A DNA stretch of 64,000 nt from Streptomyces galbus (GTDB lineage: Bacteria; Actinomycetota; Actinomycetes; Streptomycetales; Streptomycetaceae). Position numbers and translations under genes: made by a program. Numbering within the stretch: position 1 is the first letter of the stretch; each line of letters starts with the position of its first letter. The notes under the pieces are model-generated. The model was not told where the DNA came from and made no database searches. It saw nothing but the letters and a program-made list of their open reading frames with translations. The stretch covers positions 1 through 64,000 of the forward strand of contig NZ_SZPR01000043.1 of assembly GCF_005280195.1 (NCBI RefSeq), read 5' to 3'. Shown here piece by piece: positions 43,113-50,978 of the stretch.

Positions 43113-44041
43113 GCGACTGTGTCCACGTGCTGCGGCGCTTCCATGTCGGGGTCGGCGTCGCCGACGTTGCCGTGGATCGTGCAGGTGATGTCCGCGTCCT
43201 GGTCCCGGCCGCCGGTCAGGACCTCCCACAGACCAGTGACGTCGAAGACCGGCAGCCACGCCTCGCCCTCGCACTCCTCGTCGAAGGGACAGGGCACCAA
43301 CACCTCGAAACCGCCCCCTTCACCGTCGATGTGCGTGCGCCAGGCAAGGGTGAGGTACTGCTGGCCGAGGCGGATCTCCGCGACCCGGTCACGGCCCGCC
43401 AGAGTCGAGCTGTCCTTCCAGCGCCACAGCGGCAGGATCTCCGGGCCGAAATGGCGGCGGGGCAGGAACAGGTCGCCCAGGCCGTCGCTGCCGCCCGTGC
43501 CCAGCTCCCGCACCCGGATGTCGCTGATCTGGCTGAGGAATGGCTCCAGCCGGTACAGGGAGTCGGAGAAGACGACGCCGTCGAACCCCTCGGAGCGCAG
43601 GCCCGGGTGGGACGCGACCATGGCGCGGTGCTGGTCGGTGACGACACGCGCGGGTACGGCCCGGCCGATGGGCCTGCCGTCCTGCCGCTCGATGCACACC
43701 GACAGCGGGGTGGCCACGAGGACCGCGACGACCGGCATGCCGTGCTTCTTCGCCGCGTCGACCAGCACCGCCCGGTCCCGGGCGTAGACGGAGGTGGCGT
43801 CCACGACGGTGGTCAGGCCGCGGGCCAGCCTGCGGTGCACGATCAGCATCATCGCGTCGACCGCGTCGGCGGTGGCGTCCTGGTCGCCGCAGTCGTCGGA
43901 CATGACACCCCTAAACGCGTCGAGGCTGACGACCTGGCTCGGCAACCAGGTACTGGCGAGCGTCGACTTGCCGGCGCCGGACGGGCCGATCAGGACCAGC
44001 AGCGCACGCTCGGGCAGGTCCGGGTAGAGGGAAACGGTCAT
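43109..44041 (-). CDS. P-loop polynucleotide-kinase-like protein
   Basis: 310 residues from ATG 44041 with AAGGAG upstream. Walker A IGPSGAGKSTLA is at residues 18-29, then SLDAFRGVMSDDCGDQDATA, and TVVDATSVYARDRAVLVDAA (Walker B-like). This order resembles the kinase domain of bacterial Pnkp and related nucleic-acid kinases. The C-terminal 100 residues are a separate domain (LPVFDVTGLWEVLTGG). RNA or DNA end repair is possible. Confidence 0.75.
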   Translation of the reverse strand: MTVSLYPDLPERALLVLIGPSGAGKSTLASTWLPSQVVSLDAFRGVMSDDCGDQDATADAVDAMMLIVHRRLARGLTTVVDATSVYARDRAVLVDAAKKHGMPVVAVLVATPLSVCIERQDGRPIGRAVPARVVTDQHRAMVASHPGLRSEGFDGVVFSDSLYRLEPFLSQISDIRVRELGTGGSDGLGDLFLPRRHFGPEILPLWRWKDSSTLAGRDRVAEIRLGQQYLTLAWRTHIDGEGGGFEVLVPCPFDEECEGEAWLPVFDVTGLWEVLTGGRDQDADITCTIHGNVGDADPDMEAPQHVDTVA

Positions 44042-44178
44042 GTAAATCTCCTTGCAGGTGAGGGGTGCTCGGCAGCTCGGATGGGGCGCAGCCCGGCGCG
44101 GGCGATGAGCAGGGCAGGGGGTGCGAGTCGGGTCAGTCCGAGCAGGGCAGCGAAGACGGCGGGACGCTGAACGTGCAT
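44038..44178 (-). CDS. 46-residue hydrophobic peptide coupled to the kinase
   Basis: From ATG 44178 (AGGAG upstream): MHVQRPAVFAALLGLTRLAP, PALLIARAGLRPIRAAEHPS, PARRFT. The stop overlaps the kinase ATG (ATGA), so it may be a leader peptide for translational coupling. Confidence 0.55.
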   Translation of the reverse strand: MHVQRPAVFAALLGLTRLAPPALLIARAGLRPIRAAEHPSPARRFT

Positions 44179-44530
44179 GCTGAAGTTCTCCTGTATCTCG
44201 ATGAGAGTGAGGGAGCGGGATGGCCGGCCCTTAGCCGATGCGCGGCCACCCCGCGCGCCCGACCCCCGGCCATAGCGGCCGGGGGCCGGGTCGTGTCACC
44301 ACAGGGATTCGCCCGCACCGGCCGCGATCACCTCATTGAGGCGATGTCGCATCCGGCATCCGCTCGATGGCCGGGTCAGGCATGCTGGAGAGGTCTACAT
44401 CGCGTGACGGGGCGATGCAGGCACTTAAAGGCGCCGCGCCCTTGGTCTTCCGGCCCGGGCGCGGCGTTCCCGTGTCGTGGGTCTGGCTCCGGGGCGGCCG
44501 GGCCGCACTCCAGCAGCCGTCCCGGACCCG
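44179..44530. other. Gap with intercistronic hairpin
   Basis: 352 bases without a gene. It contains the stem CCCCCGGCC/GGCCGGGGG (44263-44285), one of the recurrent hairpins of the cluster. Confidence 0.5.
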
Positions 44531-44917
44531 TCAGTTGCTGCTGCCCGTAGGAGCGGTAGTGGTGCAGCGGGCGGCGTCGGCGAGCAGCACGGTCAGCTCG
44601 TGTCCGTGACGGGCTGCGTCCTCCAGGCGCTCGATGAGCTCTGCCGACAGACCGCTGTTGTGGGCGCCGATCAGGAGGGCTTCCAGGTACACGACGTCGG
44701 CCAGGATGCGGCGCCGGACAGCCAGGACGCCCGGCTGCACGTGGGACGCGTCCACTGTCTTGGCGGTCGCCAGCTGCACGTGGTCGGCGGCCACGCTGTA
44801 GGCGGTCTCGCTCTGCTCGGTGAGTACCGCCTCCACCTCGGTGGTGGTGTCGCAGGCGCGGCGCCAGCCGACACGGTCGGCGACGGCTTGGATGAGGGAG
44901 CGGCGGGCGAGGGGCAC
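44531..44917 (-). CDS. Helical hypothetical protein
   Basis: 128 residues from GTG 44917 (GGAGG upstream). All-helical (SLIQAVADRVGWRRACDTTT, LAVRRRILADVVYLEALLIG). Unknown function. Confidence 0.6.
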   Translation of the reverse strand: MPLARRSLIQAVADRVGWRRACDTTTEVEAVLTEQSETAYSVAADHVQLATAKTVDASHVQPGVLAVRRRILADVVYLEALLIGAHNSGLSAELIERLEDAARHGHELTVLLADAARCTTTAPTGSSN

Positions 44918-45035
44918 GGTGCCTCCAGAAAGGGCCAGTCGTCCGGTCTCGGCTGACCGGACGCACACCACACGGCCCCGTTCGCCGCCTCGCCCGGGAG
45001 CGGCGCGGCGACGGGGGCGCACGGAGAGCGTCCGG

Positions 45036-45479
45036 TCAGGTAGCGACGGCGGAGGAGGAGGCGACCCGCGCGGCGGCAGCCGCGAGGATGTCGGCGTGGT
45101 CGAAGGCGAGGTCGGGGAGCTCGTCCAGGGGCCACCATCGGGCGGCCGCGGCGTCGTCCCCGGCCGTCGGCGCGACGGGCGCGGGCAGGATGGCGATGTA
45201 GGCGACGCTGACGTACCGGCCGCGCGGGTCACGGCCGGGAGCATCGAAGGCACCCACCTGCTGCAGGTCCGCGACCTGGACGGAGATGCCGGTCTCTTCC
45301 TTGAGTTCGCGTGCGGCGGCGGCGATGCTGGTCTCTCCGGCGTCTACGTGACCGCCGGGCAGCGCCCACCAGCCCTCGTAGGGGCCCCAGCCCCGTTCGA
45401 TCAGCAGCACGTGGTCGGCAGCGATCAGGACGACGTCGGCGGTGTAGCGGATCGCCTCGCGGGCGGTGGTGGCAGTCAT
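45036..45479 (-). CDS. NUDIX hydrolase
   Basis: 147 residues from ATG 45479 (GAGGA upstream). The Nudix box GHVDAGETSIAAAARELKEETGI is complete (G-x5-E-x7-REUxEExGU) at about residues 43-65. It is preceded by YEGWWALPGG and followed by FDAPGRDPRGRYVSVAYIAI. It hydrolyses nucleoside-diphosphate-linked substrates; the exact one is unknown. Confidence 0.88.
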   Translation of the reverse strand: MTATTAREAIRYTADVVLIAADHVLLIERGWGPYEGWWALPGGHVDAGETSIAAAARELKEETGISVQVADLQQVGAFDAPGRDPRGRYVSVAYIAILPAPVAPTAGDDAAAARWWPLDELPDLAFDHADILAAAAARVASSSAVAT

Positions 45480-45502
45480 AGGGGTGGTCCTCTCGGGTCG
45501 GG

Positions 45503-45958
45503 TTAGGCGGCCAGCAGGTGTGTGGCCGGGGGAGCGATGTAGGTAGCGGGGTCGGCCGGGGTGCCGTCGAAGCACTCCAAGCACGAACCCAGGGTTTTGA
45601 GGGGGAGGCAGTGGAAGTAGCGCCGGCGGCAGGTGCCGCAGGTCTGGCGTGCGGCCATGGCCCGGTCGAGCGCCCACTCCTGGGGCAGCGTCGGCACCCG
45701 CTTCGGCCGGGCCAGGCGCAGGTCATACAGGTACGCCCGGGTGCGATGAGTGCAGGACCGCCACGGCCGGGTCCGGCACTGCGCGCACCGCAGGATCGCC
45801 ACGGGCCCGTAACCGCCGGGGCTCACCTCTCGCGCACGCAGCTGGCGGCGCGTGACCAGGTGGTCGGGGCAGGCGCCGCGGTCGTACTCGGGCAGGCCCT
45901 GCGCCCCGCGCGGCAGCAGCTTGTCCTGCTGTGAGCAGGGCCGGGGGCGCTGTCGCAT
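45503..45958 (-). CDS. Cys-rich zinc-finger protein
   Basis: 151 residues from ATG 45958. Two Cys pairs are seen: LRCAQCRTRPWRSCTHRTRA and QTCGTCRRRYFHCLPLKTLG, then SCLECFDG. Basic throughout. A nucleic-acid-binding role is likely; no family name. Confidence 0.6.
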   Translation of the reverse strand: MRQRPRPCSQQDKLLPRGAQGLPEYDRGACPDHLVTRRQLRAREVSPGGYGPVAILRCAQCRTRPWRSCTHRTRAYLYDLRLARPKRVPTLPQEWALDRAMAARQTCGTCRRRYFHCLPLKTLGSCLECFDGTPADPATYIAPPATHLLAA

Positions 45959-46065
45959 CACCTGCTCCAGATGCCAGGGAGCCGGGCGGGACGGTACGGG
46001 TAGCGGGGGCCGGGCCGCTGCGGGCGCGGGCGGCCGATCCGGCGGCGCGGGCGGGGGATGAGCAC
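45958..46065 (-). CDS. 35-residue Arg/Pro-rich peptide
   Basis: From GTG 46065, with GGAGGA 8 bases upstream: VLIPRPRRRIGRPRPQRPGP, RYPYRPARLPGIWSR. Its stop overlaps the next ATG (TGATG), so it is a translated leader coupled to the zinc-finger gene. Confidence 0.5.
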   Translation of the reverse strand: MLIPRPRRRIGRPRPQRPGPRYPYRPARLPGIWSR

Positions 46066-46241
46066 GAGCGATCTCCTCCAGTCGTCGGTGGACAGTGCTG
46101 CGCCCCGCCGACGTGATGCGGGTGTCGACGGGGCGCGAAGTGAGGGTGGGTGGCCGGGCGGCCTGTCCCGTTCTCGCCCGGCCCCGGCGTGTGGGGGCGG
46201 GCGAGGACCGGGCAGGTCGTCAGGTCTTCAGCGGGTGCGGA

Positions 46242-47051
46242 TCAGCGCTGGAGGGGCTGGATGTTGCCGGGTTCGTCGTCCAGGTCGTCATGGACGGGGG
46301 CGGGCTGCGGCGGGACATGGACCTCGGGGCGGATGTCGATGTGGGGCTGGAAGGCCATGTGGATGACTGGGCGCAGACTCAAGCCGCGTAGGGCGAGGAC
46401 GGAGGTGATGGTCCAGGCGAGGACGGCGATCCCGGTGGCGACGGTCCGGCTGTCGGCGGGGGATGCGGACCACACCATGGCGACGCTTGCCATTGCCCAG
46501 AGGCTGTAGGTGATGCGGGCGCCGGTGCTGTGGAAGAAGCCGCCAATCAGGCCGAACAGCCCCACGGCATGCCAGAAGGCGTAGACGGCGGATCCGCTGA
46601 CGGCGAGGCCAGCGGAGTGCTGGGCGATGTAGGAGCGAACCGGGGTGTCGATCACTGCCCAGAACCTGTTGGAGGTCTCGGACGCCGCTTGCGTCTGCGG
46701 GGTCGCGGAGGCGATCTGGTGGGCTACGGCGGAGACGATGTCGCCGGCCGCGTCCAGCGCGATGATGAACGCGCAGACGCTGGCGAGGCTGAGCGCCTCC
46801 TTGATCCAGTTGGCCATCCCGTGCCAGCCCGCGAAGTGCGCGTGCCGGACGTCCTCCCACCGTTCGTACAGCAAGCCGCCCTGCTTCCAGGACGCGTCCC
46901 ACGCCTCGCGCAGCCCGGCGAGACGCTGCGCAGAGCGCGGCCGGTTTTCCTCGTCGGGCGGCGGGGGTGTCTGGCTGAGGAGGTCGAGGAAGCTCGGGTC
47001 GTTCTGGCCGTTGATGGGCTGGCCGTTGACGGGCTTGTCGTGGGATTGCAT
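46242..47051 (-). CDS. Polytopic membrane protein of the transfer cluster
   Basis: 269 residues from ATG 47051. A cytoplasmic N-terminal 100 residues contains a helical segment (QRLAGLREAWDASWKQGGLL). Hydrophobic helices follow: ALSLASVCAFIIALDAAGDI, GLAVSGSAVYAFWHAVGLFG, ITYSLWAMASVAMVW, ATGIAVLAWTITSVLALRGL. It could form part of the transfer channel or an Spd-type spread protein (inference from position). Confidence 0.65.
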   Translation of the reverse strand: MQSHDKPVNGQPINGQNDPSFLDLLSQTPPPPDEENRPRSAQRLAGLREAWDASWKQGGLLYERWEDVRHAHFAGWHGMANWIKEALSLASVCAFIIALDAAGDIVSAVAHQIASATPQTQAASETSNRFWAVIDTPVRSYIAQHSAGLAVSGSAVYAFWHAVGLFGLIGGFFHSTGARITYSLWAMASVAMVWSASPADSRTVATGIAVLAWTITSVLALRGLSLRPVIHMAFQPHIDIRPEVHVPPQPAPVHDDLDDEPGNIQPLQR

Positions 47052-47172
47052 GGCGGGGCGACTCCCTTGCTCGGGTGGGTGTGGTGGGCGGTGGTGCGCA
47101 GGCCGGACGGCCTGGCTCGCACCCGGGCCGCGAAGGGTTCGGGTGCGAGGCAGGTGGTCCGGAGGCTGGGGT

Positions 47173-47715
47173 TCAGAGGCCGCGGGCGTCGGCGAGGCGG
47201 GCGGCGTGGTCGACCATGCGGATCGGGGCGCGGCCCGTGCCGTGCGCGTCGTTGAAGGACGGCACGGAAGGGACGTCGTCGCCGAACGTCCGGCGGATCG
47301 CGTCCAGGAGCACGGCGGCCGCACTGGCTTCCAGGCCACGGTCGCCGTGGGCCTCGATTCGGATGGCTCCGAGCATGCAGCGGGCGCCGTCTGCGTCAAC
47401 CAGGGCACCGGAGCACCAGCCGCCGGTGAGGAGCCGGTGGTGGGCGCGCTGCAGAAGTGCCGCGACCGGCGTCGGGTATAGGTCCGGCAGCGGGGCAGGC
47501 CCGGCGTCGACGGGGCCGGTGATGACATCGGCCAGGGCGATGGGCTCGAGGTCGATGTGCGCGGTGTTGACCTCGTAGGCGACGGCCGCTTCGTCCAGGC
47601 GCGCGGTCATCTCCGCGTTGACGAGGGCGAGGCGTTCCTCGAGGGTCAGTTCCGCCGGCGGCGCGGAGGTCGGCGCGGGGTGGTCTGTGGCGGGGGAGAG
47701 CGAGGCATGGGACAT
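47173..47715 (-). CDS. Hypothetical transfer-region protein
   Basis: 180 residues from ATG 47715. Central segments are LTLEERLALVNAEMTARLDE, VAALLQRAHHRLLTGGWCSG and AAAVLLDAIRRTFGDDVPSV. Helical with a possible nucleotide-handling look, but no motif is decisive. Confidence 0.6.
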   Translation of the reverse strand: MSHASLSPATDHPAPTSAPPAELTLEERLALVNAEMTARLDEAAVAYEVNTAHIDLEPIALADVITGPVDAGPAPLPDLYPTPVAALLQRAHHRLLTGGWCSGALVDADGARCMLGAIRIEAHGDRGLEASAAAVLLDAIRRTFGDDVPSVPSFNDAHGTGRAPIRMVDHAARLADARGL

Positions 47716-47875
47716 CAGGACTCCAGGCAGCGGACGCCGAAGAGCGCCGCCCAGGTTGGTGTTCGGCGGCGCCCTTCGAACGTTGAGCAGCAGGTGAGTT
47801 GAGGCTGGCGGGTGGGTAGTCACCGCACCTGCGCCCCGGGCATCCTCGAACCATCGGGCTCGGAAAGGGGATCTG

Positions 47876-48037
47876 GTGGAGTTCGTCTTCGATTGCGGAT
47901 GGTGCGGGGGCGACAACTACTTCGTGGGCAAGCAGGTCGGCTTCTGGGTCGACAAGTGGGAGATTCCCTCGGAGTGGGACTGCCGCTTCTGCGACGGGCT
48001 CAACTACACGCCCGACCCGCCGTGGACCGAGGCGTAG
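47876..48037 (+). CDS. 53-residue double zinc-knuckle protein on the opposite strand
   Basis: From GTG 47876 with AAAGGGG upstream: VEFVFDCGWCGGDNYFVGKQ, VGFWVDKWEIPSEWDCRFCD, GLNYTPDPPWTEA. Two C-x2-C pairs predict one zinc ribbon. It is the only supported rightward gene inside the leftward transfer cluster and ends one base before the neighbouring leftward stop (48038). A DNA- or protein-binding regulator is plausible. Confidence 0.65.
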   Translation: MEFVFDCGWCGGDNYFVGKQVGFWVDKWEIPSEWDCRFCDGLNYTPDPPWTEA

Positions 48038-48226
48038 TCAGAGGCTGGAGATCACTTCGGCGAGCGAGACCAGGCCGCTGTTGATGACCGGGGCCAGGCC
48101 GGTGGCGGCGAGGGTGAAGCCGAACAGCGTGCAGGCCAGCATGGAGCCGACGCGGACATAGCCGCCCTTGAGCAGGACGAACACGATGATGCCCAGCAGC
48201 ACGGCGGCGGAAATCGAAAGGGCCAC
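48038..48226 (-). CDS. Small two-helix membrane protein
   Basis: 62 residues from GTG 48226 (GAAGGAG upstream). VALSISAAVLLGIIVFVLLK and VGSMLACTLFGFTLAATGLA are two membrane helices. Small membrane proteins of this kind commonly precede or follow tra genes on Streptomyces plasmids. Confidence 0.65.
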   Translation of the reverse strand: MALSISAAVLLGIIVFVLLKGGYVRVGSMLACTLFGFTLAATGLAPVINSGLVSLAEVISSL

Positions 48227-48305
48227 GACGGTTAGTGCTCCTTCGTCAGGTGGGGCCGGCCGCGCTCGGGCAGGCCAGCCCTGGGATGGACGGGGTGAGG
48301 AGCAG

Positions 48306-50450
48306 TCAGGCGTCGTTGAGGCTCTTGATGGCCTCCAGCGCCTGGCGGGGTGAGGTGACCTGCTCGGAGCGGCTGCCGGAACTGCGCTTGCCGCCGCCCT
48401 TGCCGCCTCCGCCTCCCCCGCCGCCGCGGCGGCGGGCACGGCCGTCGCCGTCGTCGTCCTCGTCGGACTCGGGCCAGAACTCACCGGGCCTCGGCTCGGG
48501 CTCGTTCCAGTCGAACCACAGGCCGCGCTTGTCCAACTCCGCGATCTCGTGGTCGGTGAGTCCGTTGACCTCGTCGGGGAACAGCTCGGACAGGTCGGTA
48601 TCGAAGTCGGCGTACAGCGACCGCATGAGCACGGCGCGGCCGTTGTCGAGGACGATGACCGCGACGCCGCCCGTGCTGACGCCGTTCTCCGGGTCGGCCT
48701 CGCCGCGCATGGCCCGCTCGATCGCGGAACCTTCGCTGCGGGAGTAGCGGGCCGGGATGGTCGGCACGTTGTAGGCGTTTTCCATGGTGCCCTCCGCCGC
48801 TTTGCGGGTGGCGCCGGGCGAACCCATGTTGAAGATGACGGGCCTGGAGTTCTGGCGCAGGTTGTCCTTCATCTCGGTGGAGAAGCCGTTGTGCGCGAAG
48901 GGCGACTGGCCGGCCGGGTTGAAGCCGATGCCGTACTTCAGGCCGGTGACTGTGAGGTCCTCGCCGTCCTTCTGGATGAACTCGCCATACAGGGCGTCCT
49001 GGGCGGCGGTCATGAACTCATCCGCGTACACGTTGAGCTGCCGATAGGGGCAACGCGTGTCGCCTGGCTTGTAGTCGTGCGGCTGGCCGTCGTGCGGCCA
49101 GGGCATCTCCGCGCGGATCTCGCACAGCGCTTTGGCCGCCCGCAGCGAGCGGGCCATCCACAGGGCGTTGGATCCCTGCCGGTCGATGTAGCGGCCGAGG
49201 ACGGTGGTCTTCTCGTCCTTGCGGACGGTGCCCAGCCACACCACCTGCCCGTTCAGGGACTGGGCGGCCATGTGGATCGCGAAGAACTGCGTCTTGCCGG
49301 ACCGGCTGACTCCGAGGGTGAGGCCGTGGGCGGGGGCGTTCTTGTCGTGCTGGTACACCATCGTCTTCACCGGCTGGCCGGTGATGGTGAACCCGCACAC
49401 GTACATGCCCTTGGCGTCCGGGGTGAGCAGCTCGCGGGTGGCGGGGAAGATCTGCGACAGCGGTGGCTTATCGAACGCGCTGATCAGGAACTCAGCTCCG
49501 TCGATGAGGACGAACACGCAGGAGTCGTCCTCGGGCAGGTTCAGCGCACGGCAGACCTTGGGCAGGTCGATGCGCGGCGACTCGGTGGCATCGCTCATCC
49601 TGGCCCGGTAGAAGGTCACCCCGCGCTCGGTGTCGCGGGTGGTGTGCACCAGCTCGGAGCCGGGGGCGCCGCCCCTGGGGCCGGCAACCCGGTCGATCCA
49701 GCGCTCCTGGTCGGTGGGCTGGGTGCGGCGCCGGGCGTTGGCCTCCGGGGTGATGAGAGCCTCCATCCAGCCGGGTCCGCCCTGGCGGCCGGGCTGGATG
49801 GCGACGTCCGCGAGGCTGACATCGGCCGCAGACACGCCGAACGCGGCTCCGACGACCTCGGGGGAGAGACCGGTGATCGGCCGCCCGGTCTCCGAGGCGC
49901 GCAGCAGCAGGGTGAGGTCGTGGCGCATGGCGGTGTGCCGGGTGGCCTTGACGACGTGGGTGCGGGCAGGCATCCCGGCGCGTTCCCACAGCATCCGCGC
50001 GTCGCGGGTGAGCTGGTCGGTTCCGTCGTCCGGCTGCGCCACGGTCGGCTCCACGGCGCGGGCGGGCGCGGGCCGCGGGGCGGGGGCGGCGAGCGCGGGG
50101 CGGTGACGGCGGCGGGTGTGCCAGGAGAACGGCAGCACGAAGGAGCCGGCCGCCGCCCATCCGGCGGCGAGCAGTCCGTCCAGCCAGTAGGGGCCGAAGC
50201 CGGTGGTGTGTCCGGCGGCGACGTCGACGGCGGCGGCCAGGACCAGCGGGGACCAGCGCAGGATCTTGCGTCCGGCGCCGGGCTCATCGCTCTTGGCGGC
50301 CAGGAACCAGGCGCCGATCCCGGCGGCGCCGGCCAGCTGCACGACCTGGTTAACGGGGCTGTCGGGGTAGACGTTCGGGGCCACGGCCAGCACAGGCGCG
50401 GCGAGGGTGTAGGCGAGGCGTTCGAGCGTGACACTGCGCGGCGTGGTCAC
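48306..50450 (-). CDS. TraB/FtsK-like DNA translocase
   Basis: 714 residues from ATG 50450. Two or three membrane helices occupy residues 15-110. The motor domain shows Walker A LGVSRSGKTQFF (about 379-390) and Walker B LNVYADEFMT (472-481). A disordered Gly/Arg/Ser-rich stretch (about 670-690) precedes a C-terminal helix (SPRQALEAIKSLND). In Streptomyces conjugation one FtsK-like protein moves DNA between cells, so this is the likely central transfer motor. The gamma-like C-terminus could recognise the plasmid's clt repeats. Confidence 0.85.
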   Translation of the reverse strand: MTTPRSVTLERLAYTLAAPVLAVAPNVYPDSPVNQVVQLAGAAGIGAWFLAAKSDEPGAGRKILRWSPLVLAAAVDVAAGHTTGFGPYWLDGLLAAGWAAAGSFVLPFSWHTRRRHRPALAAPAPRPAPARAVEPTVAQPDDGTDQLTRDARMLWERAGMPARTHVVKATRHTAMRHDLTLLLRASETGRPITGLSPEVVGAAFGVSAADVSLADVAIQPGRQGGPGWMEALITPEANARRRTQPTDQERWIDRVAGPRGGAPGSELVHTTRDTERGVTFYRARMSDATESPRIDLPKVCRALNLPEDDSCVFVLIDGAEFLISAFDKPPLSQIFPATRELLTPDAKGMYVCGFTITGQPVKTMVYQHDKNAPAHGLTLGVSRSGKTQFFAIHMAAQSLNGQVVWLGTVRKDEKTTVLGRYIDRQGSNALWMARSLRAAKALCEIRAEMPWPHDGQPHDYKPGDTRCPYRQLNVYADEFMTAAQDALYGEFIQKDGEDLTVTGLKYGIGFNPAGQSPFAHNGFSTEMKDNLRQNSRPVIFNMGSPGATRKAAEGTMENAYNVPTIPARYSRSEGSAIERAMRGEADPENGVSTGGVAVIVLDNGRAVLMRSLYADFDTDLSELFPDEVNGLTDHEIAELDKRGLWFDWNEPEPRPGEFWPESDEDDDGDGRARRRGGGGGGGGKGGGKRSSGSRSEQVTSPRQALEAIKSLNDA

Positions 50451-50537
50451 CGAATCTCCTTCGGGAAACGGGACGGGCGGCCCCGCGGTGTGTCGCGGAG
50501 CCGCCCGTGGCGGGGTGGGTTGGGGTGGGGGAGTGGG

Positions 50538-50957
50538 TCAGCGATTGAAGAACCCGGGCTTGGGGGTCTTCTCGCGCCGGTTGGAGCGGATTTCGTCCAG
50601 CGCCCCGTAGAGCTTGGAGTGGGTACGCCGGGTCTGGTGGGTGAGGTCGGCGGTCTCCTGGGCGGTGTCGCTCAGCTTCTTGACCTGCACGGCCGCGCCC
50701 CCGAGGGCGACGCTGACGTTGCTGGTCAGCTCCACGAACTTCGCGTCGAGTCCGGCGGTGCCGATGTCGCGGGCCACGTCCTGGGCGCGCTGGGCGTTGG
50801 CCTTGACGCTGCGCACCAGCGCCTCCAGCTCGAGGCCGGCGTCGTCCAGCGCGCTGGCGAGCGTCTTGAGCTTGGCCTGGACGGCCTTGTACCGGTTGTC
50901 GTCGTCGGCCGGGACGGGCACCGGTCTGGCGCCGCTGGGTGCGAGATCGCTGCTCAT
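50538..50957 (-). CDS. Coiled-coil transfer accessory protein
   Basis: 139 residues from ATG 50957. Heptad-rich helix (YKAVQAKLKTLASALDDAGL, ELEALVRSVKANAQRAQDVA, VKKLSDTAQETADLTHQ). No other domain. It sits between the translocase and the large disordered protein. Confidence 0.65.
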   Translation of the reverse strand: MSSDLAPSGARPVPVPADDDNRYKAVQAKLKTLASALDDAGLELEALVRSVKANAQRAQDVARDIGTAGLDAKFVELTSNVSVALGGAAVQVKKLSDTAQETADLTHQTRRTHSKLYGALDEIRSNRREKTPKPGFFNR

Positions 50958-50978
50958 CAGCTGCTTCCTCCCTGCTTC

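Noticed and set aside
44340..44420. Possible tRNA-like segment (GCATCCGGCATCC...)
   Set aside because: No cloverleaf with a consistent T-arm or anticodon stem can be folded by eye.
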